A program made the translations under genes and the position numbers. Below are positions 1-9,018 of a stretch of 12,837 bases of DNA, one piece after another. The notes below the pieces were generated by a model, which was given only the letters and a program-made list of their open reading frames with translations, was not told where the DNA came from and searched no databases. Source of the DNA: Actinomycetota bacterium (GTDB taxonomy: Bacteria > Actinomycetota > Actinomycetes > Nanopelagicales > Nanopelagicaceae); contig JAPLBI010000014.1 of NCBI GenBank assembly GCA_026392815.1, forward strand, positions 1 through 12,837, read 5' to 3'. Within the stretch, counting starts at the first letter, position 1. Every line of letters starts with the position of its first letter.

Positions 1-567
1 TCTGGGAACGATAGAAATTCAATAGCAACTCGCGGTACTCCTATTAAAACAACATCGGGTGCCGATAACGGAATGTCAAAAGACTTTGTGACAATAAGAG
101 GCGGAACTGCAGCTGGAATTAGATTCGGCAACCCACAACTGGCAAATTACACACTTTGTTACATCGCTCGCTACGCAGGCGCTACACGTGGCCGCCTTAT
201 TGATACAACTGTAGGCAATTGGCTCTCTGGTTTTCATTCCGGAAACACGGGAGTTGCGCATCACGGCGCATGGATAACGCCTTCAACTGGTAACACTGGC
301 GATTTAAAATGGCGCATTCAATGCGATTCGGGCGATACGTTCCGTATAGATGGAGTGGCTAGAAATAGTGCAACAGCGACGATCAAGTATCTACCCGTAA
401 ACTTGAGCGTCAACAATGGTGAATACTCTTCGACTTCAGAGCCTTCCGATTGGGAGATTGCAGAACTAGTCGTCTTTGATTCGTACCTAACCACAACACA
501 GATACAGCAGATCGAAAGTTACATGGCTGATACCTACGGCTATACACCGATAGGAACAACCACTGGG
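1..567 (+). other. LamG-like (concanavalin-A-fold) domain 1, left-truncated
   Basis: This is the first of two tandem domains related to the laminin-G-like / concanavalin A-like lectin fold. Recognisable landmarks are [22 protein letters not shown], a Cys in QCDSGD, and the closing helix region [12 protein letters not shown] followed by [14 protein letters not shown]. This closing signature is typical of LamG_3-type domains in bacterial surface proteins. It aligns along its whole length with domain 2 at very roughly half identity by eye. Such domains often bind glycans or proteins, but nothing here names a ligand. The beginning lies outside the window. Confidence 0.7.
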
Positions 568-3500
568 CTGCCTCAGCCATATATGCAATACGAAGCAAGC
601 AATTACTTTGCTGATTCGAAGGTTTGGCTTGATTCATCAGGAAATAACCGTGATGCAGTAATTGTGCGCGGTACACCCACTCTTGTTACAAATGCGCCTG
701 GAAACGGTGCAACCAAAAATGTGTCAGCTGTTAAAGGCGGAACTACTGCTGGAATTACCTTGCCAAATCCAAAACTTACTAATTACACCCTCTGTTATGT
801 GGCGCGGTACGCGGGAACAAATAGATGGCGCATGTTCGATTCCAACACGGAAAATTGGCTATCTGGTTTTTATAGCGGTTCTACAGATGTTGCATTCCAC
901 AACGGATGGATAACGGCGACCTCCGGAACAACTGGTACTAACTGGGTTTATAACTGCGATTCTGGAAATAACTTCCGAAGCAATGGCGTCGCGAAGAATA
1001 CGGGTACTAGCACGGTAACTTACCTACCAATCAATTTAACGATTAACAATGCTGGTGGAACTGGTCGCGTAAACGAAATTTCTGACTGGGAAGTTGCCGA
1101 AGTTTTGATCTACGACACCGCAACGACGCAATCCCAAATGCAGCAGATAGAAGGCTATTTGGCGACGAAATACGGTCTTTGGACTCCAACCATCACTTCT
1201 AGACGCATAACCAACTTCGGTTCTACGACTGGTGACGTAACGCTTTACGCACAGTGGAATTCATACATTACCTATGACTCAAATACCGCTACATCTGGAA
1301 CGGTTCCACTTCCAACCTTGATGGTTGCAGATACAGCAGTAGCACTTTCCGCAAACGTTGGATATCTTGCCAGAACAGGAAACTCATTCTTAGGTTGGAA
1401 TACTCAAGCAAATGGACTTGGTGTTTCTTATGCGGTAAATGAGACTTATACGCCGACTGCAAACATCACGCTCTTTGCCCAGTGGGGATCACGAGTTACC
1501 TTTGATTCAAATACAGCGACTTCGGGAGCTGTTCCATCCGCTTCAACTATCGCCATGGGATCCACACTAACTCTTGCATCTGGAACTATTGCTAAAACTG
1601 GCTACACGTTCGCAGGATGGAATACCTTAGCCAACGGCTCAGGAACTCGATACGAGACTGGAACAGTATTTACTCCAACGCAAAATATAACCTTGTTTGC
1701 CCAATGGAACTCTTTGATTCGCTTCGATGTTAATGGTGCAACTGGAGCACCGAACGTCGATTCGGTTACTGCCACTGGAACGGTCAACGTAACTCTGGCA
1801 ACGCGCGGAAATATGGTCCGTACTGGATATGAGTTCGGCGGCTGGACCACAGGCAGCAACGGAACTGGCACTCTCTATGCAGAAGGTTTAACTACTTACG
1901 CACCGGCTGGAAATATCATCTTGTACGCAAAGTGGACTGGGCTCCCTTTCACGGTAACTTTCAACGGCAATAGCAATACTGGCGGCTCTACCGCATCGAA
2001 ATCTATTACTGGTGGAACGGCTGCGGCGCTAACCGCTAACGGATTCTTGCGAACTGGATACGGATTTATTGGATGGTCGGATACAAACACTTCAACAACT
2101 GCCACATATGCAAATGGTTCTTCACAAACCTTCTTCGGAAATACGACGCTTTACGCGGTTTGGAAGCCTGATGTCTACACAATTACGTACAATTCAAATG
2201 GCCCGGCTGCACAAGCAACAACTGTGACTTTCTCGCAAACGTTTACTAATAACACGCCGCCACCAGCTTCGTCTTTCACCGCCTGGCAAACGTTCGCTGC
2301 ACAGTTAACAGGAAGCTACAGCTCCTTTACCTTTGCAAGTTCAAACGGCGGAAGTATCACCGTTGCGGATCCCGTTAAAGTGACACAAATAGCTGGAGCT
2401 ATTCGCACTAATTCTGCAATCACAACTGTCATTGGCGCCAACACTTGGACATACACGCCCTCTGGATTCTATGAATTTGGAAATGCTGGTTATGGAAATT
2501 GCACCAACCCCGCATATGTTGTTCGAACCGCGATCACAAATCAAAGCTGGGGTGGAGTAGGAGCAACCTGTAGCGCTGCAACGCAAACTATTACGCTGAC
2601 ATTTAATCTTGATCCATCAGCACCACCTATAGTTTCAATGGCATTTGGATCTCCAAGTAAGGCAAGTGAGACTTATACAGTTGGAGCTACTGGAGTAACT
2701 CTTGCAACTGTTGGAACTATGGTCCGTCAGGGTTATAGATTCAACGGATGGGCAACAACTTCGACAGGAACTACTGCTCAGACTTCACCGTATGTTGCAA
2801 CAAATACACACACGCTATTTGCAATCTGGACGCCAATTCAGTATCGCCTTTTATATGATTCAAACACAGCAACTTCAGGAAGTCTCAACCCACTTACCTT
2901 TACCGCAGGAAGCTCATTTAATCTAAATGGACTTTTAAACTTCCAAAAGACGGGTTTCACACAAACCAGTTGGAACACCAGAGCAAATGGAACTGGCTTT
3001 TCCTATGATGGTGGCGGATCAGTCATCGCATTTGAAACCACAACAGTTTTCGCACAATGGAGCCCTAATGCACCAGCGGCTCCAACAGTCTCCGTTGCCG
3101 CGGGAAACACAACAGCCACGATTAGCGTAAATGGCGGAACACTTGGCGCCTCCAATGGTCCTGCGGATTCATATACGGTAGTAGCAAAGATTGGCACAAC
3201 AACAATTGGGTCTTGCATAGTTGTATCGCCGGCAACAAGTTGCACAATCACCGGACTTACCAATAACACTGCTTACACATTTACAGCCACTGCGACCAAT
3301 AAAACGGGGACTTCAGCAGCAAGTACTGGCGTTGCTGGTACACCACGAGGGTTTGTCGTCACTTACAACCCTATGAGCGGAACGGTTTCGCCAACCTCGG
3401 CTACTTTCAACACCGGATCACCGCTGACATTCCCGCTACCAACGCGAAGCGGATATAACTTCTTGGGTTGGTTTGATACATCAACCGCTGGAAACAATCT

Positions 3501-6500
3501 GGGTCTAAATGGCGGCGCATATTCACCTTCAGAATCACGCACCGTATTTGCCCGTTGGTCTGCCATTCCTTTCACAATTTCTTATTTCGGTAACGGAAAT
3601 ACAAGTGGTGCAATTCCAGCAAACGGCACTTTCTCACTTACATCTGGTAATTATGCGATCGCAGATAAAAACACCTTAGCTAAGACGGGTTACACATTTA
3701 GCGGTTGGAGATCTGATACCGGCACGGTATTTGCTGTAGGGGCAAATTATGCAACGCTGGCAAATCTGAACTTATATGCCAACTGGGTTGCTGAACCTTA
3801 CACAGTCACATACTCCGCTAATGGTGGAACTGGTTCTGTACCTGTAAAGCCAGGAACAGTCACGATCGGTGAGACTTTCACTGCAGCAAGCACTTCAATA
3901 ACCCTGGCTGGTTCGACATTTGCTGGATGGTCAGATGGCAATAGAACTTATCTGCCTGGGGAAGTAATCACCGTCGGTGGATCGAATATAACGCTTAGCG
4001 CTGTTTGGAACGGCACTCAGTATGTTGTCCTCTATTCACTAAATGGTGGAACCGGTACAGGCCCAACTTCACCAAACTTCTTCATGAATGACACCTTTAC
4101 CGTTGCCTCAATTGGGTCTGTGTTAAAGAACGGATTCACCTTTAGTGGCTGGGTCGAAAGTGGCACTGCCTATGCAAGTGGATCAACATTTACGATGCCG
4201 TCACGAAACATTAATTTCATCGCACAATGGGCCGGACTTGTTTACACCATTACCTATGCGACAACAGGTGCCACTTCTGGAACTCCAACTCGCACCTCAG
4301 ATTCATTTACCTTTGGAAGCAACCCAATCTCATTGCCAACTGCGGGCTCTATGGTTAAAGCGGGCTACTCATTTGCGGGCTGGAAAGAGACGTCCACCGT
4401 GATCTCTGGTTCTTACGCCCCAACTGCCAGCGTTACTTTGCAACCTGCCTGGACAGCAAATACACAGACCTTCACATTCAGCGCCAACGGTGCAACGGGA
4501 ACAGCGCCAGCAACAGCAAGTTACACAACTGACGGAACAGTTGTAACTGCACCTGGCCCAGGAAATCTTGCAAAAGGTGGTTTCACCTTTGGCGGATGGA
4601 GCGATGGAACAAATACCTATGCTGAAGGTTCCGCGATAACAGGTACTACGAATAAGACGTTAAATGCGATCTGGACACCCGCGACATTTGCAATCAATTA
4701 CGCGGTTGGAACCGCCAATGGTGTCGCTGTCACCGCTCCAATTGGTCTGCCTTCAACTGCAGCTACCGCGTATGGAAGCTCATTTACCTTAGGCACTCCA
4801 GAAACACGTACTGTGACTGAGAATAGTTTGGTTTATGCATTTGCTGGTTGGACCAGCAACGGTCAGACATATCAAGCCGGGGCATCAGTTGTTATGGGTA
4901 CTTCATCTCCAACATTTACGGCATCATGGTTGCGCTTATATGAAGTGCGCTACTTCATGTCAGGCGGTGTAGATACCGGTATGACGCAGGGGGCTCTGTA
5001 TTCAGATGGCACACTTGTGACTATTGATGCAGCGATTCCTACGCGAATTGGTTACACAGTTGCAGGTTGGAATGATCAGAGTGGTAACGCGGTATCAGGA
5101 AACAAATATTCAATAAGCGCTACAAACTATCTCTTCTACGCACGGTGGACAGTAAATAACTACACACTTGCCTACGATTCAGCAGGTGGAAGCACAGCGC
5201 CAGCAGCGCAAACTTCGGCATTCGGTTCTGTAATTAACCTTCCTTCATCAACATCAGTTACCAAGGCGGGTTATGTATTCGCTGGTTGGTCAGTGGGCGG
5301 AAATACCGTTAGCGCAGGATCGCAATATCAATTTGGCGCTCTCTCTGAAACAGCGACAGCTCTCTGGAGCGCTACTAGCCAGAGCATCACCTTCGACCTA
5401 GCCCAAGGCACAAGTAATACGCCTATTTCAGAGCCTTCAAAAACTATCGGTGAAACCTTTGCTGCGCCAACAGTAACTCCAAGCAGAACGGGCTACACAT
5501 TTACTGGTTGGAGTGACGGTTCTACAAACTATGCACCTGGTGCGACGGTAACAATGGGAGCAAACAACATTACGTTGACTGCACAATGGAGCGTCACTTC
5601 ATACGTTATTAGATATGAGCTAAATGGCGGCACCGGATCAATTCCTTCACCTACCTCATTTAACTTCGGTGCAACGCACACCATCGCCGCGGGTGTTACT
5701 AAGGCAAATAGCAACTTTATTGGTTGGTCTAATGGTGCAAATACTTATTCCGTAGGTGCAAGTTTCACACTTTCAGTAAGTGATGAAACCTTCACCGCAC
5801 AATTCTCAGGCGCTATCTATGCACTTTCATTTAGCTTAAATGGTGCTGATACCGGAACCGTTCCTTCAACGGTAACGGGACAGATCACAGATGATTTCAT
5901 TCTTCCTTCATCAACTGGACTTGCTAAAACAGGTTATGGATTCGGTGGCTGGACAGATGGAGTGACTACGTACACCGCTGGTCAAACAATTACCGGCGTT
6001 AACGCAAATACAACGCTTACTGCAATCTGGAATCTACTTCCACCGGCGGCACTTTCTGCACCTGTTGCAACACCTGGTGATCACGCAGGTACAGTTACAG
6101 TTACACCACCTTCTCTTGTAACCGGAGGCCAGGTATCTTCTTACAAGATCGTTGCAACTGATTCGGCCGGAGCTCCACTCAGCCCGGAAAAGAGCTGTTT
6201 GGTTAACACTCCTGCAACAAGTTGCACTATCACTGGTTTAACTAACGGAACTACTTACAAGTTCATCGCAACCGCAACAAATGCTGCAGGCTCAACTACT
6301 TCAGCACCATCAAATGCGATTGTGCCTGCTTCTATTCCAGGGCCTCCAACCACCGTTACAGCTACTCGTGGCGATGAGACAGCAACGGTCACTTTCGCAG
6401 CACCTGCTGATAATGGCGGTTCGGCGATCACTTCATACACGCTTACCGTTGTTGAAACCGGCCAGACATTTACTGGTTCTGGCTCTCCAATAACCGTTAC

Positions 6501-9018
6501 AGGCTTAACAAATGGCAGTTCTTACACCTTCAAGGTGATGGCCACTAACGCAGTTGGTAACTCAGATTCTTCAACTGCTTCAGCACCTATAAAGATCGCA
6601 GGCGTTGCAGATGCACCAACATCGGTAACTGCGGTCGCGGGGGATGAAACCGCAACTGTAAGCGCATCGGGTAACTGGAACACGATTTCAGGCAGCGGCG
6701 GCGAATCAGTAACAGCGATCGTATTTACATCGATGAATGGACTGCACACCTGCACAGCGACATCACCTGCAACGAGCTGTGTAATGACTGGCCTGACAAA
6801 TGGGACCGCTTACACATTCACCGCAGTTGCACAAAACGTTGTTGGAAATTCTCCAACTGCAACTTCTAACTCGGTAACTCCCGCAGGCACACCAACCGCT
6901 CCAACTACTGTATCGGCGGTAGCAGGTGATCGTAGTGCAACAATTACCTTCAGTGGTGCTGGATCAAATGGTTCAGCAATTACAGGTTACATAATTAAAA
7001 TTTCTCCGAGCGGGGATACGGTCACCGTTTCGTCATCTCCAGCAACGATTACAGGACTTACAAATGGTGGTTCATATTCGTTTACTGTTGCGGCAATCAA
7101 TGCGCTAGGCGAATCAGAATTTTCATCGACATCCGCATCGGCAACGCCCGCTTCTGCACCCGGTGCACCAACTTCGTTATCGGTACTTGCTGGAGATACA
7201 TCAACAGTTGTTACATTTACGGCAAAGGCGATCAACGACATCGGTACTGGTGTTGCATCAGCAAATTCACCTGCTGCAGTTCCGGCTGGATTGCCAACGC
7301 CACCAACATCAATTTCAGCGGCAATTGGCAATGGCCAGGTATCTATTTCCTTCAGTGGCGCGGGTAATAATGGCGCTGCAATTACGAACTACACGGTTAT
7401 CGCAGAGCCTGGCGGGTTTACCGGAACAAGTTCTTCTTCACCAGTAACAGTTTTGGGCCTTACAAATGGAACTGCCTATACCTTCCGTGTGATTGCCACT
7501 AACTCAGTAGGTGATTCTGAATCTTCAACCGTTACTACAACTGCGACTCCAGCAACCGTTCCTGACGCACCGACTTCATCTTCAGCATCAGGTGGAAATC
7601 GCAGCGCTCAAGTTTCTTGGACTGCTCCAACCGACAATGGTGGCGCGCCAATCACGAGTTACACAGTTACCGCTTCGCCAGGTGGCGCTACTTGTACCGC
7701 CGCGGCGAATTTAACAAGTTGTTTCGTTGGTGGGCTAACCAATGGTTCGACCTACTCATTTACCGTTGTCGCAAATAATGCCGTCGGTGGATCTACTGCC
7801 TCAGGAAGTTCAAATTCAGTTACACCTCTCGGACCACCTAGTGCTCCGACAATTACCGAAGTTGTCCGAGGAGACACAAAGGCCACAATTTCATTTAACG
7901 CTCCGACAAGTGATGGCGGCACATCAATTACGCAATATGTGATTACCGCACAACCTGGTGGATTATCAATCACAACTTCTTCCACCGTCGCAGAATTTAC
8001 TGGGCTGACTAACGGCGTCGCCTACACCTTTACGGTAGCTGCAGAAAATGGTGTTGGTAGAGGAACTAACTCCAACGGAGTTGTAGCAACTCCCGCCGGC
8101 ATTCCAACTGCACCGACTGTCATCACTGGAACGCCAGGCAATAGAAGCGTCAACATCGAATTCAGCGGAGCAACTGGAAACGGTGCCACGATTACCGGCT
8201 ACATAATTACTGCTGTCGAAACTGGTGAAACAAGAACCACCACATCATCACCAATTCGATTCGGAAGTCTTACAAACGGAGATCCGTATACATTTACAGT
8301 TGTAACAGTTACTTCAGTTGGTGAATCTTCACCTTCTCAAGCATCCACTGCCGTTATTCCAGAACAAGTAGCGAATGTTTCACCCAGCCCAAGTTCGCCT
8401 GCACCAAGTGGTGGAGGTTCAGTCCCGCTTGCACCAACACCCACTCCAACACCAACACCCACCCCCACACCATCTCCTTCCCCTTCCGTGACGCCAACGC
8501 CTAACCCAAGTGCATCTCCAACGCCAACTGCGAAACCTTCTCCAGCACCATCACCTTCGCCATCTGCAACAAAGTCTCCTTCACCAGCACCGTCACCTAA
8601 GCCATCTGTAACACCGAAGCCGACATCTAGCGCCGCGCCAAAAACTTCTCCTTCACCGAAAGCATCTCCAATGCCAACTCCCACTTCAAGTAAAAAAGTC
8701 ACGATTAATCCAAAGACTACTGACTCTTCATCAAAGGTTGGCATTGAGAACTTAAAGCCGGGGCAGAAAATTAAAGTGACAGTGATAGAAGAAAAATCAA
8801 TTCCATCGAATTCAAAATCAGCAACACCTTCACCGAAAACAACAAGCAAGGCAACGCCTAAACCAGTTGCTCCAAAGAACGGATTCAAAACCACGACTAA
8901 AGCTCCAGTAAAGGTTGTTCCAAAACCTTCTGGGACAAAGGCTGCGGTAGGTATTGAGAACTTAAAGCCCGGACAGAAAATTAAAGTCACCGTCAAAACA
9001 GGAGGTACAAACAAATGA
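1..9018 (+). CDS. Giant multi-domain cell-surface protein (LamG-like, InlB B-repeats, FN3), 5'-partial
   Basis: This is the C-terminal 3005 residues of a giant exported, probably adhesive, surface protein. The frame is open from base 1. The first internal ATG is at 73, but the 24 codons before it match the segment just before the second LamG-like domain (both contain RGTP before a GGT-AGI core), so translation begins upstream of the window. Domain order: two LamG-like domains (1-567, 571-1182), B-type repeats (1198-3060), one FN3 (3061-3351), B-type repeats (3352-6030), nine FN3 units (6031-8361), a Pro/Thr/Ser-rich stalk (about 8380-8700) and a Lys-rich tail with a duplicated motif. The composition is Thr/Ser/Gly/Asn-rich and Cys-poor, as in extracellular repeat proteins. 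There is no LPXTG and no terminal hydrophobic helix, so the attachment mode is unknown. The gene overlaps the next one by ATGA, implying an operon. The absence of stops or frameshifts over 9 kb indicates selection. The ligand cannot be deduced. Confidence 0.93.
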   Translation, partial: SGNDRNSIATRGTPIKTTSGADNGMSKDFVTIRGGTAAGIRFGNPQLANYTLCYIARYAGATRGRLIDTTVGNWLSGFHSGNTGVAHHGAWITPSTGNTGDLKWRIQCDSGDTFRIDGVARNSATATIKYLPVNLSVNNGEYSSTSEPSDWEIAELVVFDSYLTTTQIQQIESYMADTYGYTPIGTTTGLPQPYMQYEASNYFADSKVWLDSSGNNRDAVIVRGTPTLVTNAPGNGATKNVSAVKGGTTAGITLPNPKLTNYTLCYVARYAGTNRWRMFDSNTENWLSGFYSGSTDVAFHNGWITATSGTTGTNWVYNCDSGNNFRSNGVAKNTGTSTVTYLPINLTINNAGGTGRVNEISDWEVAEVLIYDTATTQSQMQQIEGYLATKYGLWTPTITSRRITNFGSTTGDVTLYAQWNSYITYDSNTATSGTVPLPTLMVADTAVALSANVGYLARTGNSFLGWNTQANGLGVSYAVNETYTPTANITLFAQWGSRVTFDSNTATSGAVPSASTIAMGSTLTLASGTIAKTGYTFAGWNTLANGSGTRYETGTVFTPTQNITLFAQWNSLIRFDVNGATGAPNVDSVTATGTVNVTLATRGNMVRTGYEFGGWTTGSNGTGTLYAEGLTTYAPAGNIILYAKWTGLPFTVTFNGNSNTGGSTASKSITGGTAAALTANGFLRTGYGFIGWSDTNTSTTATYANGSSQTFFGNTTLYAVWKPDVYTITYNSNGPAAQATTVTFSQTFTNNTPPPASSFTAWQTFAAQLTGSYSSFTFASSNGGSITVADPVKVTQIAGAIRTNSAITTVIGANTWTYTPSGFYEFGNAGYGNCTNPAYVVRTAITNQSWGGVGATCSAATQTITLTFNLDPSAPPIVSMAFGSPSKASETYTVGATGVTLATVGTMVRQGYRFNGWATTSTGTTAQTSPYVATNTHTLFAIWTPIQYRLLYDSNTATSGSLNPLTFTAGSSFNLNGLLNFQKTGFTQTSWNTRANGTGFSYDGGGSVIAFETTTVFAQWSPNAPAAPTVSVAAGNTTATISVNGGTLGASNGPADSYTVVAKIGTTTIGSCIVVSPATSCTITGLTNNTAYTFTATATNKTGTSAASTGVAGTPRGFVVTYNPMSGTVSPTSATFNTGSPLTFPLPTRSGYNFLGWFDTSTAGNNLGLNGGAYSPSESRTVFARWSAIPFTISYFGNGNTSGAIPANGTFSLTSGNYAIADKNTLAKTGYTFSGWRSDTGTVFAVGANYATLANLNLYANWVAEPYTVTYSANGGTGSVPVKPGTVTIGETFTAASTSITLAGSTFAGWSDGNRTYLPGEVITVGGSNITLSAVWNGTQYVVLYSLNGGTGTGPTSPNFFMNDTFTVASIGSVLKNGFTFSGWVESGTAYASGSTFTMPSRNINFIAQWAGLVYTITYATTGATSGTPTRTSDSFTFGSNPISLPTAGSMVKAGYSFAGWKETSTVISGSYAPTASVTLQPAWTANTQTFTFSANGATGTAPATASYTTDGTVVTAPGPGNLAKGGFTFGGWSDGTNTYAEGSAITGTTNKTLNAIWTPATFAINYAVGTANGVAVTAPIGLPSTAATAYGSSFTLGTPETRTVTENSLVYAFAGWTSNGQTYQAGASVVMGTSSPTFTASWLRLYEVRYFMSGGVDTGMTQGALYSDGTLVTIDAAIPTRIGYTVAGWNDQSGNAVSGNKYSISATNYLFYARWTVNNYTLAYDSAGGSTAPAAQTSAFGSVINLPSSTSVTKAGYVFAGWSVGGNTVSAGSQYQFGALSETATALWSATSQSITFDLAQGTSNTPISEPSKTIGETFAAPTVTPSRTGYTFTGWSDGSTNYAPGATVTMGANNITLTAQWSVTSYVIRYELNGGTGSIPSPTSFNFGATHTIAAGVTKANSNFIGWSNGANTYSVGASFTLSVSDETFTAQFSGAIYALSFSLNGADTGTVPSTVTGQITDDFILPSSTGLAKTGYGFGGWTDGVTTYTAGQTITGVNANTTLTAIWNLLPPAALSAPVATPGDHAGTVTVTPPSLVTGGQVSSYKIVATDSAGAPLSPEKSCLVNTPATSCTITGLTNGTTYKFIATATNAAGSTTSAPSNAIVPASIPGPPTTVTATRGDETATVTFAAPADNGGSAITSYTLTVVETGQTFTGSGSPITVTGLTNGSSYTFKVMATNAVGNSDSSTASAPIKIAGVADAPTSVTAVAGDETATVSASGNWNTISGSGGESVTAIVFTSMNGLHTCTATSPATSCVMTGLTNGTAYTFTAVAQNVVGNSPTATSNSVTPAGTPTAPTTVSAVAGDRSATITFSGAGSNGSAITGYIIKISPSGDTVTVSSSPATITGLTNGGSYSFTVAAINALGESEFSSTSASATPASAPGAPTSLSVLAGDTSTVVTFTAKAINDIGTGVASANSPAAVPAGLPTPPTSISAAIGNGQVSISFSGAGNNGAAITNYTVIAEPGGFTGTSSSSPVTVLGLTNGTAYTFRVIATNSVGDSESSTVTTTATPATVPDAPTSSSASGGNRSAQVSWTAPTDNGGAPITSYTVTASPGGATCTAAANLTSCFVGGLTNGSTYSFTVVANNAVGGSTASGSSNSVTPLGPPSAPTITEVVRGDTKATISFNAPTSDGGTSITQYVITAQPGGLSITTSSTVAEFTGLTNGVAYTFTVAAENGVGRGTNSNGVVATPAGIPTAPTVITGTPGNRSVNIEFSGATGNGATITGYIITAVETGETRTTTSSPIRFGSLTNGDPYTFTVVTVTSVGESSPSQASTAVIPEQVANVSPSPSSPAPSGGGSVPLAPTPTPTPTPTPTPSPSPSVTPTPNPSASPTPTAKPSPAPSPSPSATKSPSPAPSPKPSVTPKPTSSAAPKTSPSPKASPMPTPTSSKKVTINPKTTDSSSKVGIENLKPGQKIKVTVIEEKSIPSNSKSATPSPKTTSKATPKPVAPKNGFKTTTKAPVKVVPKPSGTKAAVGIENLKPGQKIKVTVKTGGTNK
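571..1182 (+). other. LamG-like (concanavalin-A-fold) domain 2, complete
   Basis: This is the second tandem copy, about 204 residues. It starts at QPYMQYEAS, runs through [33 protein letters not shown] and NCDSGNNF, and ends in [11 protein letters not shown] plus [16 protein letters not shown]. The two Cys residues (in TLCY and NCDSG) are at equivalent places in both copies, so a conserved disulfide in the exported protein is likely. The domain shows that the reading frame before the first ATG of copy 1 is real coding sequence. Confidence 0.72.
1198..3060 (+). repeat. InlB B-type (Listeria-Bacteroides) repeat block 1: seven units
   Basis: Tandem protein repeats of about 75 residues follow the B-repeat pattern: a Y-x-(D/N)-SN strand, then a (K/R)TGY-x-F-x-GW turn, then a closing (T/V)LFAQW-type strand. 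Units end at 1257 (N-terminally incomplete), 1485, 1707, 1935, 2163, 2829 and 3060. Unit 6 is far longer than the others because a separate domain is inserted in it. Units 2, 3 and 7 share the motif DSNTATSG, suggesting that they derive from one ancestor by internal duplication. B-repeats form small beta-rich modules that act as spacers or as protein or glycan contacts in Gram-positive surface proteins. Confidence 0.88.
2230..2610 (+). other. Inserted domain (about 127 residues) inside B-type repeat 6
   Basis: Between the opening strand (YTITYNSNG) and the TGY/GW core ([10 protein letters not shown]) of one B-type repeat lies about 127 residues that do not follow the B-repeat pattern. It starts near [11 protein letters not shown], includes an [17 protein letters not shown] stretch and a [16 protein letters not shown] stretch, and ends with [19 protein letters not shown]. 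It contains two Cys (YGNC and GATC), probably a disulfide. The layout resembles a stand-alone beta domain that I have the impression of seeing in other bacterial surface proteins, but I cannot name a family. The frame is intact on both sides. Confidence 0.65.
3061..3351 (+). other. Single fibronectin type III domain between B-repeat blocks
   Basis: The 97-residue unit starts [16 protein letters not shown], continues with a TATISV strand, and has the typical FN3 core [17 protein letters not shown] before ending VAGTPRG. It carries a C-x8-C pair (codons at 3214 and 3241) ahead of the TGLTN core. This Cys pair recurs in three FN3 units of the C-terminal array. The unit stands alone, splitting the B-repeat region into two blocks. 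Confidence 0.85.
3352..6030 (+). repeat. InlB B-type repeat block 2: twelve units
   Basis: Twelve successive units of about 69-85 residues end with the closing W at 3558, 3786, 4008, 4230, 4452, 4674, 4929, 5148, 5367, 5589, 5805 and 6030. Each shows the (K/R)-x-G-(Y/F)-x-F-x-GW core and a closing aromatic strand (FARW, YANW, SAVW, IAQW and so on). The unit ending at 5805 closes with AQF instead of AQW. The units are diverged from one another at the DNA level, so the array looks old rather than freshly expanded. Unit 14 overall (4675-4929) is the longest, with extra residues after its first strand. Confidence 0.88.
6031..8361 (+). repeat. Array of nine fibronectin type III units (one truncated)
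   Basis: Units begin near 6031, 6334, 6604, 6889, 7156, 7291, 7558, 7834 and 8101. Each opens with a P-x-APT-type strand followed by G-(D/N)-x-(S/T)-A-x-(V/I), and has the core LTNG-x-x-YTF-x-V-x-A-x-N-x-VG. Typical units are 89-101 residues, but the unit at 7156-7290 has only 45 because its middle is missing. Units at 6031, 6604 and 7558 have the same C-x8-C pair before the LTNG core as the isolated FN3 at 3061. FN3 arrays usually serve as flexible rods holding distal binding domains away from the cell. Confidence 0.9.
8380..8700 (+). repeat. Pro/Thr/Ser-rich low-complexity stalk
   Basis: About 105 residues are dominated by P, T, S, A and K. They include six consecutive PT pairs (8437-8472), then PSPSPS and PKPS-type motifs. 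Such Pro-rich segments normally span the cell wall in Gram-positive surface proteins, which fits a C-terminal wall-crossing position. Synonymous codons are mixed within the PT run, so it is not a perfect microsatellite. The shift to Lys toward the end leads into the basic tail. Confidence 0.85.
8737..8784 (+). repeat. C-terminal motif, copy 1 ([16 protein letters not shown])
   Basis: This is the first copy of a 16-residue motif, placed directly after the Pro-rich stalk. Copy 2 is 210 bp downstream. The amino acids are identical, while the DNA differs at 7 of 48 positions, all synonymous third-codon bases. The motif vaguely resembles the NLKPGT-YTVTV strand pair of FN3-like folds but lacks a surrounding domain. 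Confidence 0.85.
8947..8994 (+). repeat. C-terminal motif, copy 2 ([16 protein letters not shown])
   Basis: This second identical 16-residue copy ends seven residues before the protein's C-terminus (KTGGTNK follows). Between the copies lies a basic, Pro/Lys/Thr-rich linker of about 54 residues. Its terminal position and strict conservation make it a candidate sorting, anchoring or partner-binding tag. That role is an inference. Confidence 0.85.
9000..9006 (+). promoter_or_regulatory. Strong Shine-Dalgarno for the polytopic membrane protein
   Basis: AGGAGGT lies 8 bases before the ATG at 9015, inside the last codons of the giant gene. With the 4-bp ATGA stop/start overlap it gives clear translational coupling and fixes the start of the downstream gene. 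Confidence 0.85.

Noticed and set aside
6987..7331. A 114-codon minus-strand open frame opposite the FN3 array.
   Set aside because: It is a shadow of the repeat codons. Similar shadows recur opposite other FN3 and B-type units, and none has a plausible start context.
1198..8361. Tandem repeats considered as a CRISPR or DNA satellite array.
   Set aside because: The periodicity is at the protein level (units of roughly 70-100 codons), with diverged DNA and an intact reading frame.
8337..9014. A 225-codon open frame on the minus strand opposite the Pro-rich stalk.
   Set aside because: It is Gly/Val-rich low-complexity sequence produced by reading the Pro/Thr/Ser codons backwards. It has no recognisable domain and it overlaps a clear coding region.
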